Shown: one piece after another, positions 16,469-24,317 of the stretch
Layout: each line of letters starts with the position of its first letter
Numbering within the stretch: position 1 is the first letter of the stretch
Source of the DNA: an uncultured Bacteroidales bacterium
GTDB taxonomy: Bacteria > Bacteroidota > Bacteroidia > Bacteroidales > JAFGXI01
Assembly: GCA_947311115.1 (NCBI GenBank)
Contig: CAMZKE010000103.1
Location: 1 to 37,300, forward strand
DNA: 37,300 nt
Reading direction: 5' to 3'
Notes under the pieces: generated by a model
Told to the model about the DNA's origin: nothing
Database searches by the model: none
Seen by the model: only the letters and a program-made list of their open reading frames with translations
Translations under genes and position numbers: made by a program

Positions 16469-17854
16469 TTAATGTTTATCTAGTTTTGAAACTATACTGT
16501 TAACCTCACCATCTTTAAGCTTATTTGTTATTTTATCTCCTTTTTTAATTTTATCTATGCTTTTTATTATCTTATTGTTTATAGTAATATACGAATAACC
16601 TTTTTGTAATAGTTTGTCAGGGTTATTTGATTCTAGTTTTATTTCAGCAATATTTATTTCATTATTTTTTGCAATTAAATAATTATTTGAAATGTTTGTT
16701 ATTCGTCTGGTTAAGCGATTTAAATTATTTAATCTTGAAGAGTTAAATAGTTCTGAAATGTATTTAGTTTTAATGCCAATATTATTTAACTTATTGAGTT
16801 CTTTTTCTGAAATTAATGAAATTCCACTCTTAAAATTATTAGCAAGTTGTGTTATAAAATATTTATTTTCTGAAATTATATTTTCTGAAAGATTTATAAA
16901 TTTAGTTAATGTTTTTTCTATGTATATATTTTCGTTATCAATAATTTCTTCAGTATTATATTTTATGTTTTCGGCAAGTTCAAATAAATATTCTTTAAAA
17001 TTGTTATTATTATTAACAATAAATTCGGCAGCAGCAGTTGGTGTTTTTACGCTTGTATTGGCAACAATATCAGCAATAGAGTTGTCGCGTTCGTGTCCTA
17101 TACCGGTAATTACAGGGATTGGAAACTGGGTTATATAATATGCAATATTATAGCTGTCAAAAACTGTTAAGTCAGATTTTGCACCACCACCTCTTATTAA
17201 AATAAGCACATCGAAAAAGTCGGAATATTCAAAAATGCGATTAAATGCTTCAATAATAGAATCTTCAGCCTTGTTTCCTTGCATATATGCTTCAAACAAT
17301 TTATAATGAAATTTAAAATTGTAAGGGTTGTTTTCAAGCTGATTTATAAAATCTTCGTAACCGGCTGCGGTGTTTGACGATATTATCGCAATTTTTTTAA
17401 TAATTGGTTGAATTTCCAATTCTTTATTCATTTCAATAACGCCATCTTGTTCAAGAGTTTTTATAGTTTCTTGTTTTTGCCGTTCAATGTCGCCAAGAGT
17501 GTAGTTTGGGTCAATATCAATAATATTTATACTAAACCCAAAAACTTCGTGAAAGTTAACATCAGCTTTAAACAATATTTTTATTCCTTCCGAAAGAGGT
17601 TTACCTGTAACACTTTCGAAATATGGAGCTAACATTCGGTAGTTTGGAGCCCAAATTGTAGCACGGGTTTTAGCAAGTATTTTGTCAGAAAATTCATCTT
17701 TCTGAATAAGTTCTAAGTAACAATGTCCTGTTCGGTTTACAGTAATATTATTAATTTCGGCAGTAATGCTTATATAATCTACGAAATTATTTTTAATTGT
17801 TTCTTTTATCAGATTATTGAACTCTAAAAGCGAATATGTTGTATTTTTACTCAA
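16469..17854 (-). CDS. xseA: Exodeoxyribonuclease VII large subunit
   Basis: 461 residues, within the family range. Exonuclease VII degrades single-stranded DNA from both ends during repair. The N-terminal OB-fold (about 1-105) includes FVDYISITAEINNITVNRTGHCYLELIQ and ATIWAPNYRM. The catalytic core carries KKIAIISSNTAAGYEDF, VLILIRGGGAKSDLTVFDSYNIAYYI, PVITGIGHERDNSIADIVA, and KTPTAAAEFIV. A long helical C-terminal region and a closing GYSYITINNKIIKSIDKIKKGDKI segment follow. The start codon lies 6 bp after the msrA stop, so it is translated from the msrA transcript. The small subunit gene xseB is not found downstream, where only 147 bp separate it from ruvB. Confidence 0.95.
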   Translation of the reverse strand: MSKNTTYSLLEFNNLIKETIKNNFVDYISITAEINNITVNRTGHCYLELIQKDEFSDKILAKTRATIWAPNYRMLAPYFESVTGKPLSEGIKILFKADVNFHEVFGFSINIIDIDPNYTLGDIERQKQETIKTLEQDGVIEMNKELEIQPIIKKIAIISSNTAAGYEDFINQLENNPYNFKFHYKLFEAYMQGNKAEDSIIEAFNRIFEYSDFFDVLILIRGGGAKSDLTVFDSYNIAYYITQFPIPVITGIGHERDNSIADIVANTSVKTPTAAAEFIVNNNNNFKEYLFELAENIKYNTEEIIDNENIYIEKTLTKFINLSENIISENKYFITQLANNFKSGISLISEKELNKLNNIGIKTKYISELFNSSRLNNLNRLTRRITNISNNYLIAKNNEINIAEIKLESNNPDKLLQKGYSYITINNKIIKSIDKIKKGDKITNKLKDGEVNSIVSKLDKH

Positions 17855-17860
17855 GGTATA

Positions 17861-18346
17861 TTAGAATATTTTTTTATAAATATGACAATATGGGCTACCT
17901 CCGGTACGGTAGTAATAATTTTGATGAGTAGCATCTGCTTCCCAAAATTTTGAAGCCGGAGTTATTTTTGTTGACACTTTATAGCCTTTATTTGTAAGTT
18001 CTTTTATGAGTTTTTCTGCTATCTGTTTTTGCTCATCTGATGTGTAAAAAATTTCTGAACGATATTGATCTCCAATATCAGGTCCAACACCTCCAATTTG
18101 TGTGAAATCGTGAGTCTCAAAAAATAATTTTAATACATCTTCAAAATCACTTTTTTCGGTATTAAATTCAACTTTTACAATTTCGGCATGTCCTGTTGTT
18201 CCGGTGCATACTTGTTCGTAAGTTGGGTTCTCTTTATCTCCACCCATATAACCAACCTCTGTTTTTATACTTGCAGGGTGCTTCTTCATAAAATATTCTG
18301 TCCCCCAAAAACAACCTGATGCTAAATATGTGATTTCTATTTTCAT
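17861..18346 (-). CDS. msrA: Peptide methionine sulfoxide reductase A
   Basis: 161 residues. Reduces methionine-S-sulfoxide in proteins after oxidative damage. The catalytic Cys12 is in the GCFWG motif right at the N-terminus. GYMGGDKENPTYEQVCTGTTGHAE and GPDIGDQYRSEIFY are the other family signatures. The HDFTQIGGVGPD segment departs from the common HDPTT..NRQGPD form. No signal peptide, so it is cytoplasmic; no fused MsrB domain. It is the first gene of an msrA-xseA pair and has a two-element promoter match just upstream (18361-18391). Confidence 0.96.
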   Translation of the reverse strand: MKIEITYLASGCFWGTEYFMKKHPASIKTEVGYMGGDKENPTYEQVCTGTTGHAEIVKVEFNTEKSDFEDVLKLFFETHDFTQIGGVGPDIGDQYRSEIFYTSDEQKQIAEKLIKELTNKGYKVSTKITPASKFWEADATHQNYYYRTGGSPYCHIYKKIF

Positions 18347-18360
18347 TAAAATATTTTTTA

Positions 18361-18391
18361 CAAAAGTAGGTATTAATGGTGGTAAAACAAA
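18361..18391 (-). promoter_or_regulatory. Candidate promoter of msrA-xseA
   Basis: On the minus strand TTTG (18391-18388), 19 nt, then TACTTTTG (18368-18361), about 14 nt before the msrA ATG. The -33 box overlaps the foot of the terminator hairpin at 18389-18420. Confidence 0.55.
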
Positions 18392-18425
18392 AAGAGCCTT
18401 GGTTACCCAAAGCTCTTTTTGTTTT
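18388..18425. terminator. Strong bidirectional terminator hairpin in a divergent spacer
   Basis: AAAAAGAGC (18389-18397) pairs with GCTCTTTTT (18412-18420), and inside it TTGG pairs with CCAA around a TTAC loop. T-runs follow on either strand. It lies between divergent msrA and tyrS, where no gene is known to end, so it must serve a short transcript or a leader not otherwise annotated. Confidence 0.8.
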
Positions 18426-18479
18426 TAAAATTTACGTAATATTTGTTTTAGTATAAATATTCTGCATAATATTAAATTG

Positions 18480-18539
18480 CTATAACTTTTTTAATCTATT
18501 GTAAAAATTTGCATAAACTTTTTGTAACTCTGTCTTCAT
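18480..18539 (-). CDS. Possible short leader ORF upstream of the msrA-side terminator
   Basis: A 19-codon ORF (MKTELQKVYANFYNRLKKL) on the minus strand starts 10 nt after a TACATTTG element (18557-18550) and ends about 60 nt before the hairpin at 18389-18420. The promoter-like element, short ORF and terminator resemble an attenuator leader, but the codons are not rich in any one amino acid and the msrA promoter lies beyond the hairpin. It may be chance or part of a short non-coding RNA. Confidence 0.25.
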   Translation of the reverse strand: MKTELQKVYANFYNRLKKL

Positions 18540-18552
18540 AATCACAGTTCAA

Positions 18553-18645
18553 ATGTACAACACAAAAGCACTATATAAAAATGGGTTTTTACTGTTTGCT
18601 CTTATTGTACAATATTTGGTAGTTTATATTTTGTTTGACAATTAA
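18553..18645 (+). CDS. Possible 30-residue single-span membrane peptide
   Basis: ATG to TAA encodes a short basic start ([11 protein letters not shown]), a hydrophobic stretch of about 17 residues ([17 protein letters not shown]) and DN. This looks like a small membrane protein. Tyr occurs four times and tyrS follows 71 bp later, but there is no terminator between them, so attenuation is not supported. I do not recognise a family. Confidence 0.25.
   Translation: MYNTKALYKNGFLLFALIVQYLVVYILFDN
18603..18614. repeat. 12-bp palindrome between msrA and tyrS
   Basis: TATTGTACAATA is a perfect palindrome in the msrA-tyrS spacer and could be a regulator site. In DNA this AT-rich, chance is quite possible. 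Confidence 0.3.
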
Positions 18646-18692
18646 GGCAAATTATTTCTAAAATCAGTTTTCTGTATTTATTAAAAGAAAAG

Positions 18693-18700
18693 TATCTTTG
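18693..18700 (+). promoter_or_regulatory. Candidate -7 element of tyrS
   Basis: TATCTTTG matches TAnnTTTG and ends 16 nt before the tyrS ATG. No good -33 TTG is seen at the normal spacing. Confidence 0.4.
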
Positions 18701-18716
18701 TAAAAAAATATATATA

Positions 18717-20009
18717 ATGAATTTTGTAGAAGAGCTAACATGGAGAGGTATGATACACGATATTATGCCGGGTACCGAAGAGTTAATGGAAAAAGAAATG
18801 ATAAGTGCTTATGTTGGAATTGACCCAACAGCCGACTCATTGCATATTGGTCATTTAGTTGGTGTAATGATGCTTAAACATTTGCAACTTTCCGGACATA
18901 GACCTCTTGCTCTTGTTGGGGGTGCTACAGGTATGATTGGAGATCCTTCTGGTAAATCAGCCGAACGTAATTTGCTCGATGAGGAAACTTTACGGCATAA
19001 TCAAAACGCTTTAAAAGCTCAACTTGCAAAATTTTTAGATTTTGAATCAGAAATCCCGAATAAAGCTGAAATTGTAAATAATTACGATTGGATGAGCAAT
19101 TTTTCTTTTTTAGATTTTATTCGTGATATAGGTAAGCATATTACAGTTAATTATATGATGAGTAAGGAATCGGTAAAAAAACGTATTGGAGCTGATTCTA
19201 AAACAGGTATGTCGTTTACCGAGTTTTCATATCAGTTAGTACAAGGTTACGATTTTTTACACTTATATAATGAGAAAAATTGTAAAGTGCAAATGGGTGG
19301 AGCCGACCAGTGGGGGAATATAACCACAGGTACTGAGCTTATTCGTAGAAAAGTGCAAGGCGAAGCATTTGCAATTACCTGTCCGTTAATAACTAAGGCT
19401 GATGGTGGTAAATTTGGCAAAACTGAAAGTGGAAATATTTGGTTAGACCCCGAAAGAACGACGCCTTATGCTTTTTATCAGTTTTGGTTAAATGTATCAG
19501 ATGAAGATGCAAAAAAATACATTAAAATATTTACACTTTTATCGAAAGATGAAATTGATAATATAATAGCAGAACATTTTAAAGAGCCTGGATTTAGATT
19601 ATTACAGAAAAAACTAGCCGAAGAAATTACTGTAATGGTTCATTCTCGCGATGAGTATGAAATGGCAGTAAAAGCAAGTAAAATACTTTTTGGCAAAGCA
19701 ACATCAGACGAATTATCAAAGTTAAATGAAGCCACATTTTTAGCTGTTTTTGATGGTGTTCCTGTTTTTGAAGTTAACAAATCTGAAGTTGAAGCAGGTA
19801 TTCATATAATGGAACTTTTGGCAGATAAAACAACAATATTTCCATCAAAAGGCGAGTTAAAAAGAACTATTAAAGGAAATGGTCTTAGTATTAATAAAGA
19901 GAAGTTTACCGATGAAAATGGTATTGTTGATAGCAAATATATAATTAACAAAAAATATATTTTAGCTCAAAAAGGCAAGAAAAATTATTTCTTAATTACT
20001 TTGGTATAA
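18717..20009 (+). CDS. tyrS: Tyrosyl-tRNA synthetase
   Basis: 430 residues, normal for the bacterial enzyme. Class I synthetase charging tRNA-Tyr. The HIGH motif is exact (HIGH, residues 43-46), [15 protein letters not shown] is the family signature, [14 protein letters not shown] binds tyrosine, and [13 protein letters not shown] stands in for KMSKS as is usual in TyrRS. The C-terminal S4-like RNA-binding domain is present ([20 protein letters not shown]...). It is monocistronic, with its own -7 element, and converges on a membrane-protein gene 93 bp away; I see no clear terminator in that gap. Confidence 0.97.
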   Translation: MNFVEELTWRGMIHDIMPGTEELMEKEMISAYVGIDPTADSLHIGHLVGVMMLKHLQLSGHRPLALVGGATGMIGDPSGKSAERNLLDEETLRHNQNALKAQLAKFLDFESEIPNKAEIVNNYDWMSNFSFLDFIRDIGKHITVNYMMSKESVKKRIGADSKTGMSFTEFSYQLVQGYDFLHLYNEKNCKVQMGGADQWGNITTGTELIRRKVQGEAFAITCPLITKADGGKFGKTESGNIWLDPERTTPYAFYQFWLNVSDEDAKKYIKIFTLLSKDEIDNIIAEHFKEPGFRLLQKKLAEEITVMVHSRDEYEMAVKASKILFGKATSDELSKLNEATFLAVFDGVPVFEVNKSEVEAGIHIMELLADKTTIFPSKGELKRTIKGNGLSINKEKFTDENGIVDSKYIINKKYILAQKGKKNYFLITLV

Positions 20010-20102
20010 AAATGAATCTCATAGCCACAAGCGGATGAGGTATCTTTTTTGTAATACTATTATTTTATACGTCTCAAGGGGCGGGGATTAAACCTAAACA
20101 GA

Positions 20103-20735
20103 TTAAATATCAGAATTTAAACCCCAATAAATAAAAGCTGCAAAAATAAAGAATCTAACAATTCTAAAAATAGCAAGTAGCATAAAGTTTTTAAAAGGGT
20201 AACGTAATATTCCTGCTATTAAAACTATAGGGGAGTACGGCAAAGGGAAGAGTGCTGCAAAAATTATAACTAAACCACCAAACTTCTTTACTTGTACAAA
20301 ATATTTTTGATATTTACGTTCAATAAGTCTGTTAACTTTGGGTATACGTCTAATATTAAACCCAATTTTGTAAGTGAAATAACTTGCTATATATGACGAC
20401 AATGCAAGGATTGTAACTCCCAACCATGGCGAAAAACAACTATGTGTCCATGCAATAAATAAATCGGGAGGTAAAAGACCTAAAAAAATTTCTGAAATAA
20501 AAAATACAATAAATATTAATGGTCTGTTTACATGGTTAAATAAATAATCGAATATTGCATTAAAATCAATTAAATATTTTTCGATAAGAATAAAAACACC
20601 TCCAATAACAATTAGCGAGATTACAAGTTTAATAAGATTTATACCTATAAACCTGTATATACCTGAACGCCTAAAATAATTATGATAAACATTTATGCGT
20701 TGCCTACTACGTTGTATTTTTTCTTTTGGAGCCAT
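20103..20735 (-). CDS. DedA/VTT-like inner-membrane protein
   Basis: 210 residues with about five hydrophobic segments after a basic cytoplasmic N-terminus (KEKIQRSRQRINVYHNYFRR). The middle has FFISEIFLGLLPPDLFIAWTH and a re-entrant-like LFPLPYSPIVLIAGILRYP, typical of the SNARE-associated/VTT (DedA, YqaA) family. Members of this family act in lipid carrier recycling and membrane homeostasis; which substrate applies here is unknown. It is transcribed alone; a TAATTTTG match on the minus strand (20768-20761), 25 nt before the ATG, could be its -7 element. Confidence 0.75.
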   Translation of the reverse strand: MAPKEKIQRSRQRINVYHNYFRRSGIYRFIGINLIKLVISLIVIGGVFILIEKYLIDFNAIFDYLFNHVNRPLIFIVFFISEIFLGLLPPDLFIAWTHSCFSPWLGVTILALSSYIASYFTYKIGFNIRRIPKVNRLIERKYQKYFVQVKKFGGLVIIFAALFPLPYSPIVLIAGILRYPFKNFMLLAIFRIVRFFIFAAFIYWGLNSDI

Positions 20736-20833
20736 TAATTTGTGCGTGTAATACTAAAAACAAAATTATTAATTATATATTTGATATTCATTTTATTTTA
20801 ACATCTTTTGATAAAGATTAATAAAACTTGTTT

Positions 20834-21820
20834 ATGAGGTTAAGAACTGAAATTAAAATTAAAACAATTTTCCCAAAAATAGATTATAATTCTAAAATAA
20901 TGTTTTTTGGTTCGTGCTTTGCCGAAAATGTAGGTGCAAAATTTAAAAATTCCGGTTTTAATATCAATTTAAATCCTTTTGGCGTGATATATAATCCTGC
21001 ATCAATACAAGAAAATATGCAGTTGTTAATTAACAAAAAATATTTAACTGAAAAAGATTTATATTTTTCAAACAATTTGTGGTTTAGTTATAATCATCAC
21101 GGAAAGTTTTCAAATATTGATAAAAATACTTGCCTAAGCATCATAAATACAAGTATGGAATACTCGGCTGAATATTTAAAAAATACTGATTATATTTTTT
21201 TTACATTTGGTACTGCTTGGGTTTATAAACTTATTTATGAAGATAAAATAGTTGCTAATTGCCATAAACAACCGGCTAAAATATTTGAGCGTTATAGATT
21301 GTCAATTACAGAAATAGTGAAATCATTTAAAAATTTAATAGATGAGATTAAGCTAATTAACAAAAATGTTAAATTTGTTTTTACAGTTAGTCCTGTTCGT
21401 CATTGGAAAGATGGAGCCAATGGAAATCAGTTAAGTAAATCAATTTTACTTTTAGCTATTGATGAAATTGTAAATAATGTTGATGATACTTTTTATTTTC
21501 CAGCATACGAGATAGTTAATGATGAGTTGAGGGATTATAGATTTTATGCTGATGATATGTTACATATTAGCAATGTTGCTGTAGAATATATCTGGGATAA
21601 GTTTAAACAATCGTTTTTTAGTGGTGATACTCAATTGTTAATTTTACAAATACAAAAACTATATAAAGCATCTAATCATAGATTATTAAACTCAAATTCA
21701 GAAGAATATAGAACTTTTATTGATAACAATATTTCTAAGATAGAGAGTATTGAAAAACAATATAAGATTTCATTAATCGAGCTTAAAAATAAATTTTACG
21801 CAATAAAAAAAGGAGAATAA
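20834..21820 (+). CDS. GSCFA-domain protein (SGNH-hydrolase-like)
   Basis: 328 residues from the ATG at 20834; a TTG two codons earlier (20828) could also be read but is less likely. The start MRLRTEIKI...FFGSCFAENVG carries the GSCFA signature that names the family, and NPFGVIYNPASI and FTFGTAWVY follow. Later VSPVRHWKDGANGNQLSK and YFPAYEIVNDELRDYRFYADDMLHIS fit the family, the last with a DxxH-type pair as in SGNH hydrolases. The biochemical role of GSCFA proteins is not established; an acyl-esterase activity is only suggested by the fold. No signal peptide. A terminator hairpin overlaps its stop codon. Confidence 0.85.
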   Translation: MRLRTEIKIKTIFPKIDYNSKIMFFGSCFAENVGAKFKNSGFNINLNPFGVIYNPASIQENMQLLINKKYLTEKDLYFSNNLWFSYNHHGKFSNIDKNTCLSIINTSMEYSAEYLKNTDYIFFTFGTAWVYKLIYEDKIVANCHKQPAKIFERYRLSITEIVKSFKNLIDEIKLINKNVKFVFTVSPVRHWKDGANGNQLSKSILLLAIDEIVNNVDDTFYFPAYEIVNDELRDYRFYADDMLHISNVAVEYIWDKFKQSFFSGDTQLLILQIQKLYKASNHRLLNSNSEEYRTFIDNNISKIESIEKQYKISLIELKNKFYAIKKGE

Positions 21821-21833
21821 ATTCTCCTTTTAA
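21805..21833. terminator. Terminator overlapping the stop of the GSCFA gene
   Basis: AAAAGGAGAA (21808-21817), loop TAAA, TTCTCCTTTT (21822-21831): a 10-bp stem with flanking A and T runs. The TAA stop codon (21818-21820) is in the loop. It can also end the convergent lipoprotein operon whose last stop is at 21855. Confidence 0.75.
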
Positions 21834-21854
21834 GTTTCTATCAAATGTAAACTG

Positions 21855-22280
21855 TTAATTTTGAAGAGTAGAGTATCTTAAATATACAGTTTCTTCATAA
21901 GTCTCATCTTCTTTAAGAATAATTGCACCTTCACCCCAAAGAGTATCGTTCTTTTTAGGTACTGTATAAGCATAAACTCTTAAAATAGCCTCATATTTAA
22001 AATCAAAACTTACTGTTCCGCCAGAGCCGGTAACACCTTTTGTGTATAATCCTTCATCGCTGTCAAGGTCAGGCCTAACGTGGCCAACATTACCATGCTC
22101 ATCATGTGTGTCAGGGTCAGCTTTTACAACGACTGTAGCTCCTGACTGATAAACTTCGTTGCCATCTTTATCGTTACCAATAACTGTAATTGTAGCTTTT
22201 GGGGCAGTAGGTTTTTTGCACGACGATGTTATAATCGCAGCAAATCCAATTATTACAAGTATATAAAATAATTTATTCAT
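21855..22280 (-). CDS. Small lipoprotein, tandem paralogue (distal copy)
   Basis: 141 residues. Lipoprotein signal peptide with lipobox TSS-C21. The mature part is a single beta-sandwich-like domain of the type seen in transthyretin or carboxypeptidase-regulatory folds: ITVIGNDKDGNEVYQSGATVVVKAD, then a DTHDEHGNVGH insert, SGGTVSFDFKYEAILRVYAY, and GEGAIILKEDETYEETVYL. The same order (xVTVI, VxVxxD, SGG-FxF, GxxxxxKED) occurs in the gene 11 bp upstream, so the pair arose by duplication. The function is unknown; the copy here has a longer acidic and His-containing loop that might bind metal. Confidence 0.8.
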   Translation of the reverse strand: MNKLFYILVIIGFAAIITSSCKKPTAPKATITVIGNDKDGNEVYQSGATVVVKADPDTHDEHGNVGHVRPDLDSDEGLYTKGVTGSGGTVSFDFKYEAILRVYAYTVPKKNDTLWGEGAIILKEDETYEETVYLRYSTLQN

Positions 22281-22291
22281 TTTGTATGTGT

Positions 22292-22684
22292 TTATTTTAT
22301 TATTATTGTTTTTGTAAACTCAGCGTCTTCTTTAAATACTAAAGTTGCTCCGCCTGTTTTTGTACTATCTAAATATTCTTTCTCAACTTTTGCTTCAAAA
22401 ACGCAATCCCTTTCAAATTCAAAAGTAGTAACACCACCTGAGTTTGTGTATTGAGTAACTTCTCGAGTCTTATCTTCATCAGCGTTGTTAACAACAGGGT
22501 CAACATATGTGTTGGCATAATCGCTATTAACGTAAACTGTAACTTTAGCGTTGCTAATTGTGTGTTCTGCTTCATCAATTACAGTTACTACAGCTGTTCG
22601 CATAACAACATCTTTTTTACACGAATTAAATGCGAAAAACGTAACTAGTATTAGCAACCAAATATTTTTATTTAAAATTTTCAT
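22292..22684 (-). CDS. Small lipoprotein, tandem paralogue (proximal copy)
   Basis: 130 residues from the ATG at 22684. The frame is open to an ATG at 22729, but only the inner start gives a normal lipoprotein signal peptide (MKILNKNIWLLILVTFFAFNS-C22). The mature domain has AVVTVIDEAEHTISNAKVTVYVNSD, SGGVTTFEFERDCVFEAKV and GGATLVFKEDAEFTKTIIIK, matching its neighbour in order and spacing. It heads the two-gene operon. The outer start would overlap the promoter region of the divergent cyclophilin gene. Function unknown. Confidence 0.78.
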   Translation of the reverse strand: MKILNKNIWLLILVTFFAFNSCKKDVVMRTAVVTVIDEAEHTISNAKVTVYVNSDYANTYVDPVVNNADEDKTREVTQYTNSGGVTTFEFERDCVFEAKVEKEYLDSTKTGGATLVFKEDAEFTKTIIIK

Positions 22685-22703
22685 ACTTAATATAAAATAT
22701 GTG

Positions 22704-22711
22704 TAATTTTG
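22704..22711 (+). promoter_or_regulatory. Candidate -7 element of the cyclophilin-algH operon
   Basis: TAATTTTG fits TAnnTTTG and lies 21 nt before the ATG at 22733. No -33 TTG is seen at the usual spacing. Confidence 0.35.
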
Positions 22712-22732
22712 TAACTCACAATAATACAAAAA

Positions 22733-23611
22733 ATGTTTAACTTATCAAAAAACAAATTTATGTTTCGTAATTATAAATTTATTATTATAGTATTATCGCT
22801 ACTTAGTTTAAATTCGTGTTTCTTAAAGTCAACGTCCGATAAGAAAGACGTAAAAGCTAAAGGAAGAGTTGCTTTAATATCTACAAAATATGGTGATATG
22901 GAGGTTTTGTTATATGATAAAACACCACAACATCGCGATAATTTTATAAAGTTAGCGAATCAAGGATTTTACGATAGTCTGCTTTTTCATAGAGTAATAA
23001 GTAATTTTATGATACAAGGTGGCGACCCTACATCGAAAAATGCAACAAAAGGACAAATGCTTGGTAATGGTGGTCCCGGATATACAATACCAGCTGAGTT
23101 TGATACATCGTTAATTCATAAAAAAGGAGCGTTAGCCGCTGCACGAGAGGGTGATAATGTAAACCCTGAGCAAAGAAGTTCAGGCTCTCAATTTTATATT
23201 GTGCAAGGGCAAACTTTTACAGATAGTCAGTTAGCCCAATTGGAACAGAGACGAAATTCGCAAGCAAAACAAAATTATATTAGGAAATTTATTTCTAAAA
23301 CACCTAGTATTAAACATAAATTAGATTCGTTACAAAAAAGTAGAGATAGAGAAGGTATAAGTAAACTTATATCAGAAATAGAAAAATCTAATAAAACAAA
23401 AATAGATTCTGTTTCAAATTTTAAATACTCAGCACAACAACGTAAAATATACAAAACTATTGGCGGTACACCACATTTAGATGGTGCTTACACTGTTTTC
23501 GGAGAAGTTATAAAGGGTGTTGATATTATTGACAGCATAGCAAATGTTAAAACAGGAAAAGCAAATAGACCTATTGATGATGTAGTTTTTAGTATAAAAA
23601 TGCTAAATTAA
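22733..23611 (+). CDS. Cyclophilin-type peptidyl-prolyl isomerase lipoprotein with helical insert
   Basis: 292 residues from 22733; a start at 22760 (MFRNYKF) gives a more usual lipoprotein signal peptide, with lipobox LNS-C in either case. The cyclophilin core shows VALISTKYGDMEVLLYDKTP, LLFHRVISNFMIQGGDP (catalytic Arg), SSGSQFYIVQGQ and HLDGAYTVFGEVIKG. Between SQFYIVQ and HLDG, where most cyclophilins have about 15 residues, there is an insert of some 80 charged, helix-prone residues (QLAQLEQRRNSQAKQNYIRK...). It probably assists folding of exported proteins in the periplasm. Its TAA overlaps the ATG of the next gene by one base. Confidence 0.88.
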   Translation: MFNLSKNKFMFRNYKFIIIVLSLLSLNSCFLKSTSDKKDVKAKGRVALISTKYGDMEVLLYDKTPQHRDNFIKLANQGFYDSLLFHRVISNFMIQGGDPTSKNATKGQMLGNGGPGYTIPAEFDTSLIHKKGALAAAREGDNVNPEQRSSGSQFYIVQGQTFTDSQLAQLEQRRNSQAKQNYIRKFISKTPSIKHKLDSLQKSRDREGISKLISEIEKSNKTKIDSVSNFKYSAQQRKIYKTIGGTPHLDGAYTVFGEVIKGVDIIDSIANVKTGKANRPIDDVVFSIKMLN

Positions 23612-24201
23612 TGAAAAATACTAAGTTTGATATATTTAAACCAGATAATAAAATTTCGTTAAAAAAAGGTAGATTGTTAATTTCTGAACCTCTTTCTAAC
23701 GATATATTTTTTAGTAGAACTGTTGTTTTGTTAACTGAATATTCCGAAAAAGAAACAATGGGTTTTGTATTAAATAAGTCATCGGAATATAAACTTTCAG
23801 ATGTTGTTAATGAGAGTTTTAAATTTAACCCGAAATTAAATTATGGTGGACCGGTTGGGGTTGATACGCTTCATTTTATTCATAAATTAGGTGGTAAAAT
23901 TCCTGGAACAGTTGAGGTTTTGCCGGATTTGTTTTGGGGTGGTGATTTCGATATTATAAAATTAATGTTGAAAGAAGGAACTATTACTGATAATGACATA
24001 AGATTTTTTATTGGGTATTCCGGTTGGTCTCCAAATCAGTTAGAAGACGAGGTGTCAAATGATTTTTGGCTTATTACTGAACATTCTGGAAATATTGCAA
24101 TGGAATTTAGAAATAAAAACGATTGGAGCGGGTTATTAAATAGTTTGGGTGATAAATACAAACACTGGTCTAATGTTCCTGAAAACCCGAGTTTGAATTA
24201 G
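23611..24201 (+). CDS. YqgE/AlgH family protein
   Basis: 196 residues. KGRLLISEPLSNDIFFSRTVVLLTEYSEKETMGFVLNKS at the N-terminus, NYGGPVGVDTLHFIHKLG, and the C-terminal DIRFFIGYSGWSPNQLEDEV are signatures of the UPF0301 (AlgH/YqgE) family. The molecular function of the family is not firmly known; it has been linked to transcriptional regulation of alginate in Pseudomonas. No signal peptide, so it is likely cytoplasmic. Translational coupling with the cyclophilin lipoprotein (one-base overlap TAATG) indicates one operon. Confidence 0.92.
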   Translation: MKNTKFDIFKPDNKISLKKGRLLISEPLSNDIFFSRTVVLLTEYSEKETMGFVLNKSSEYKLSDVVNESFKFNPKLNYGGPVGVDTLHFIHKLGGKIPGTVEVLPDLFWGGDFDIIKLMLKEGTITDNDIRFFIGYSGWSPNQLEDEVSNDFWLITEHSGNIAMEFRNKNDWSGLLNSLGDKYKHWSNVPENPSLN

Positions 24202-24281
24202 TGAAATTTGAGAAATTGCATGTAATCATGATTAATTTAATCATTAAAAAGAGCACAATAATACAATAAATAGAAATTAAA

Positions 24282-24312
24282 TTGTAATAACTCAATAATA
24301 TTTATATTTTTG
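24282..24312 (+). promoter_or_regulatory. Candidate promoter of the CHU_C protein and glycosyltransferase operon
   Basis: TTG (24282-24284), 20 nt, TATTTTTG (24305-24312): a full match to the Bacteroidetes promoter. The -7 element ends 5 nt before the ATG at 24318, so the mRNA would be leaderless or nearly so. Confidence 0.6.
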
Positions 24313-24317
24313 TGTAA

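Noticed and set aside
16692-17138. 148-codon plus-strand ORF
   Set aside because: It is the antisense shadow of xseA, whose motifs are clear on the other strand.
18553-18645. Tyrosine attenuator for tyrS
   Set aside because: Four Tyr codons in 30 are not clustered, and there is no terminator hairpin between this ORF and tyrS.
22685-22729. Upstream start for the proximal small lipoprotein
   Set aside because: It would put 15 polar residues before a complete lipoprotein signal peptide.
24223-24244. TAATCATGATTA palindrome and a nearby TAATCAT copy
   Set aside because: The pattern is made of A/T-rich words expected often in this DNA and is well upstream of the predicted promoter.
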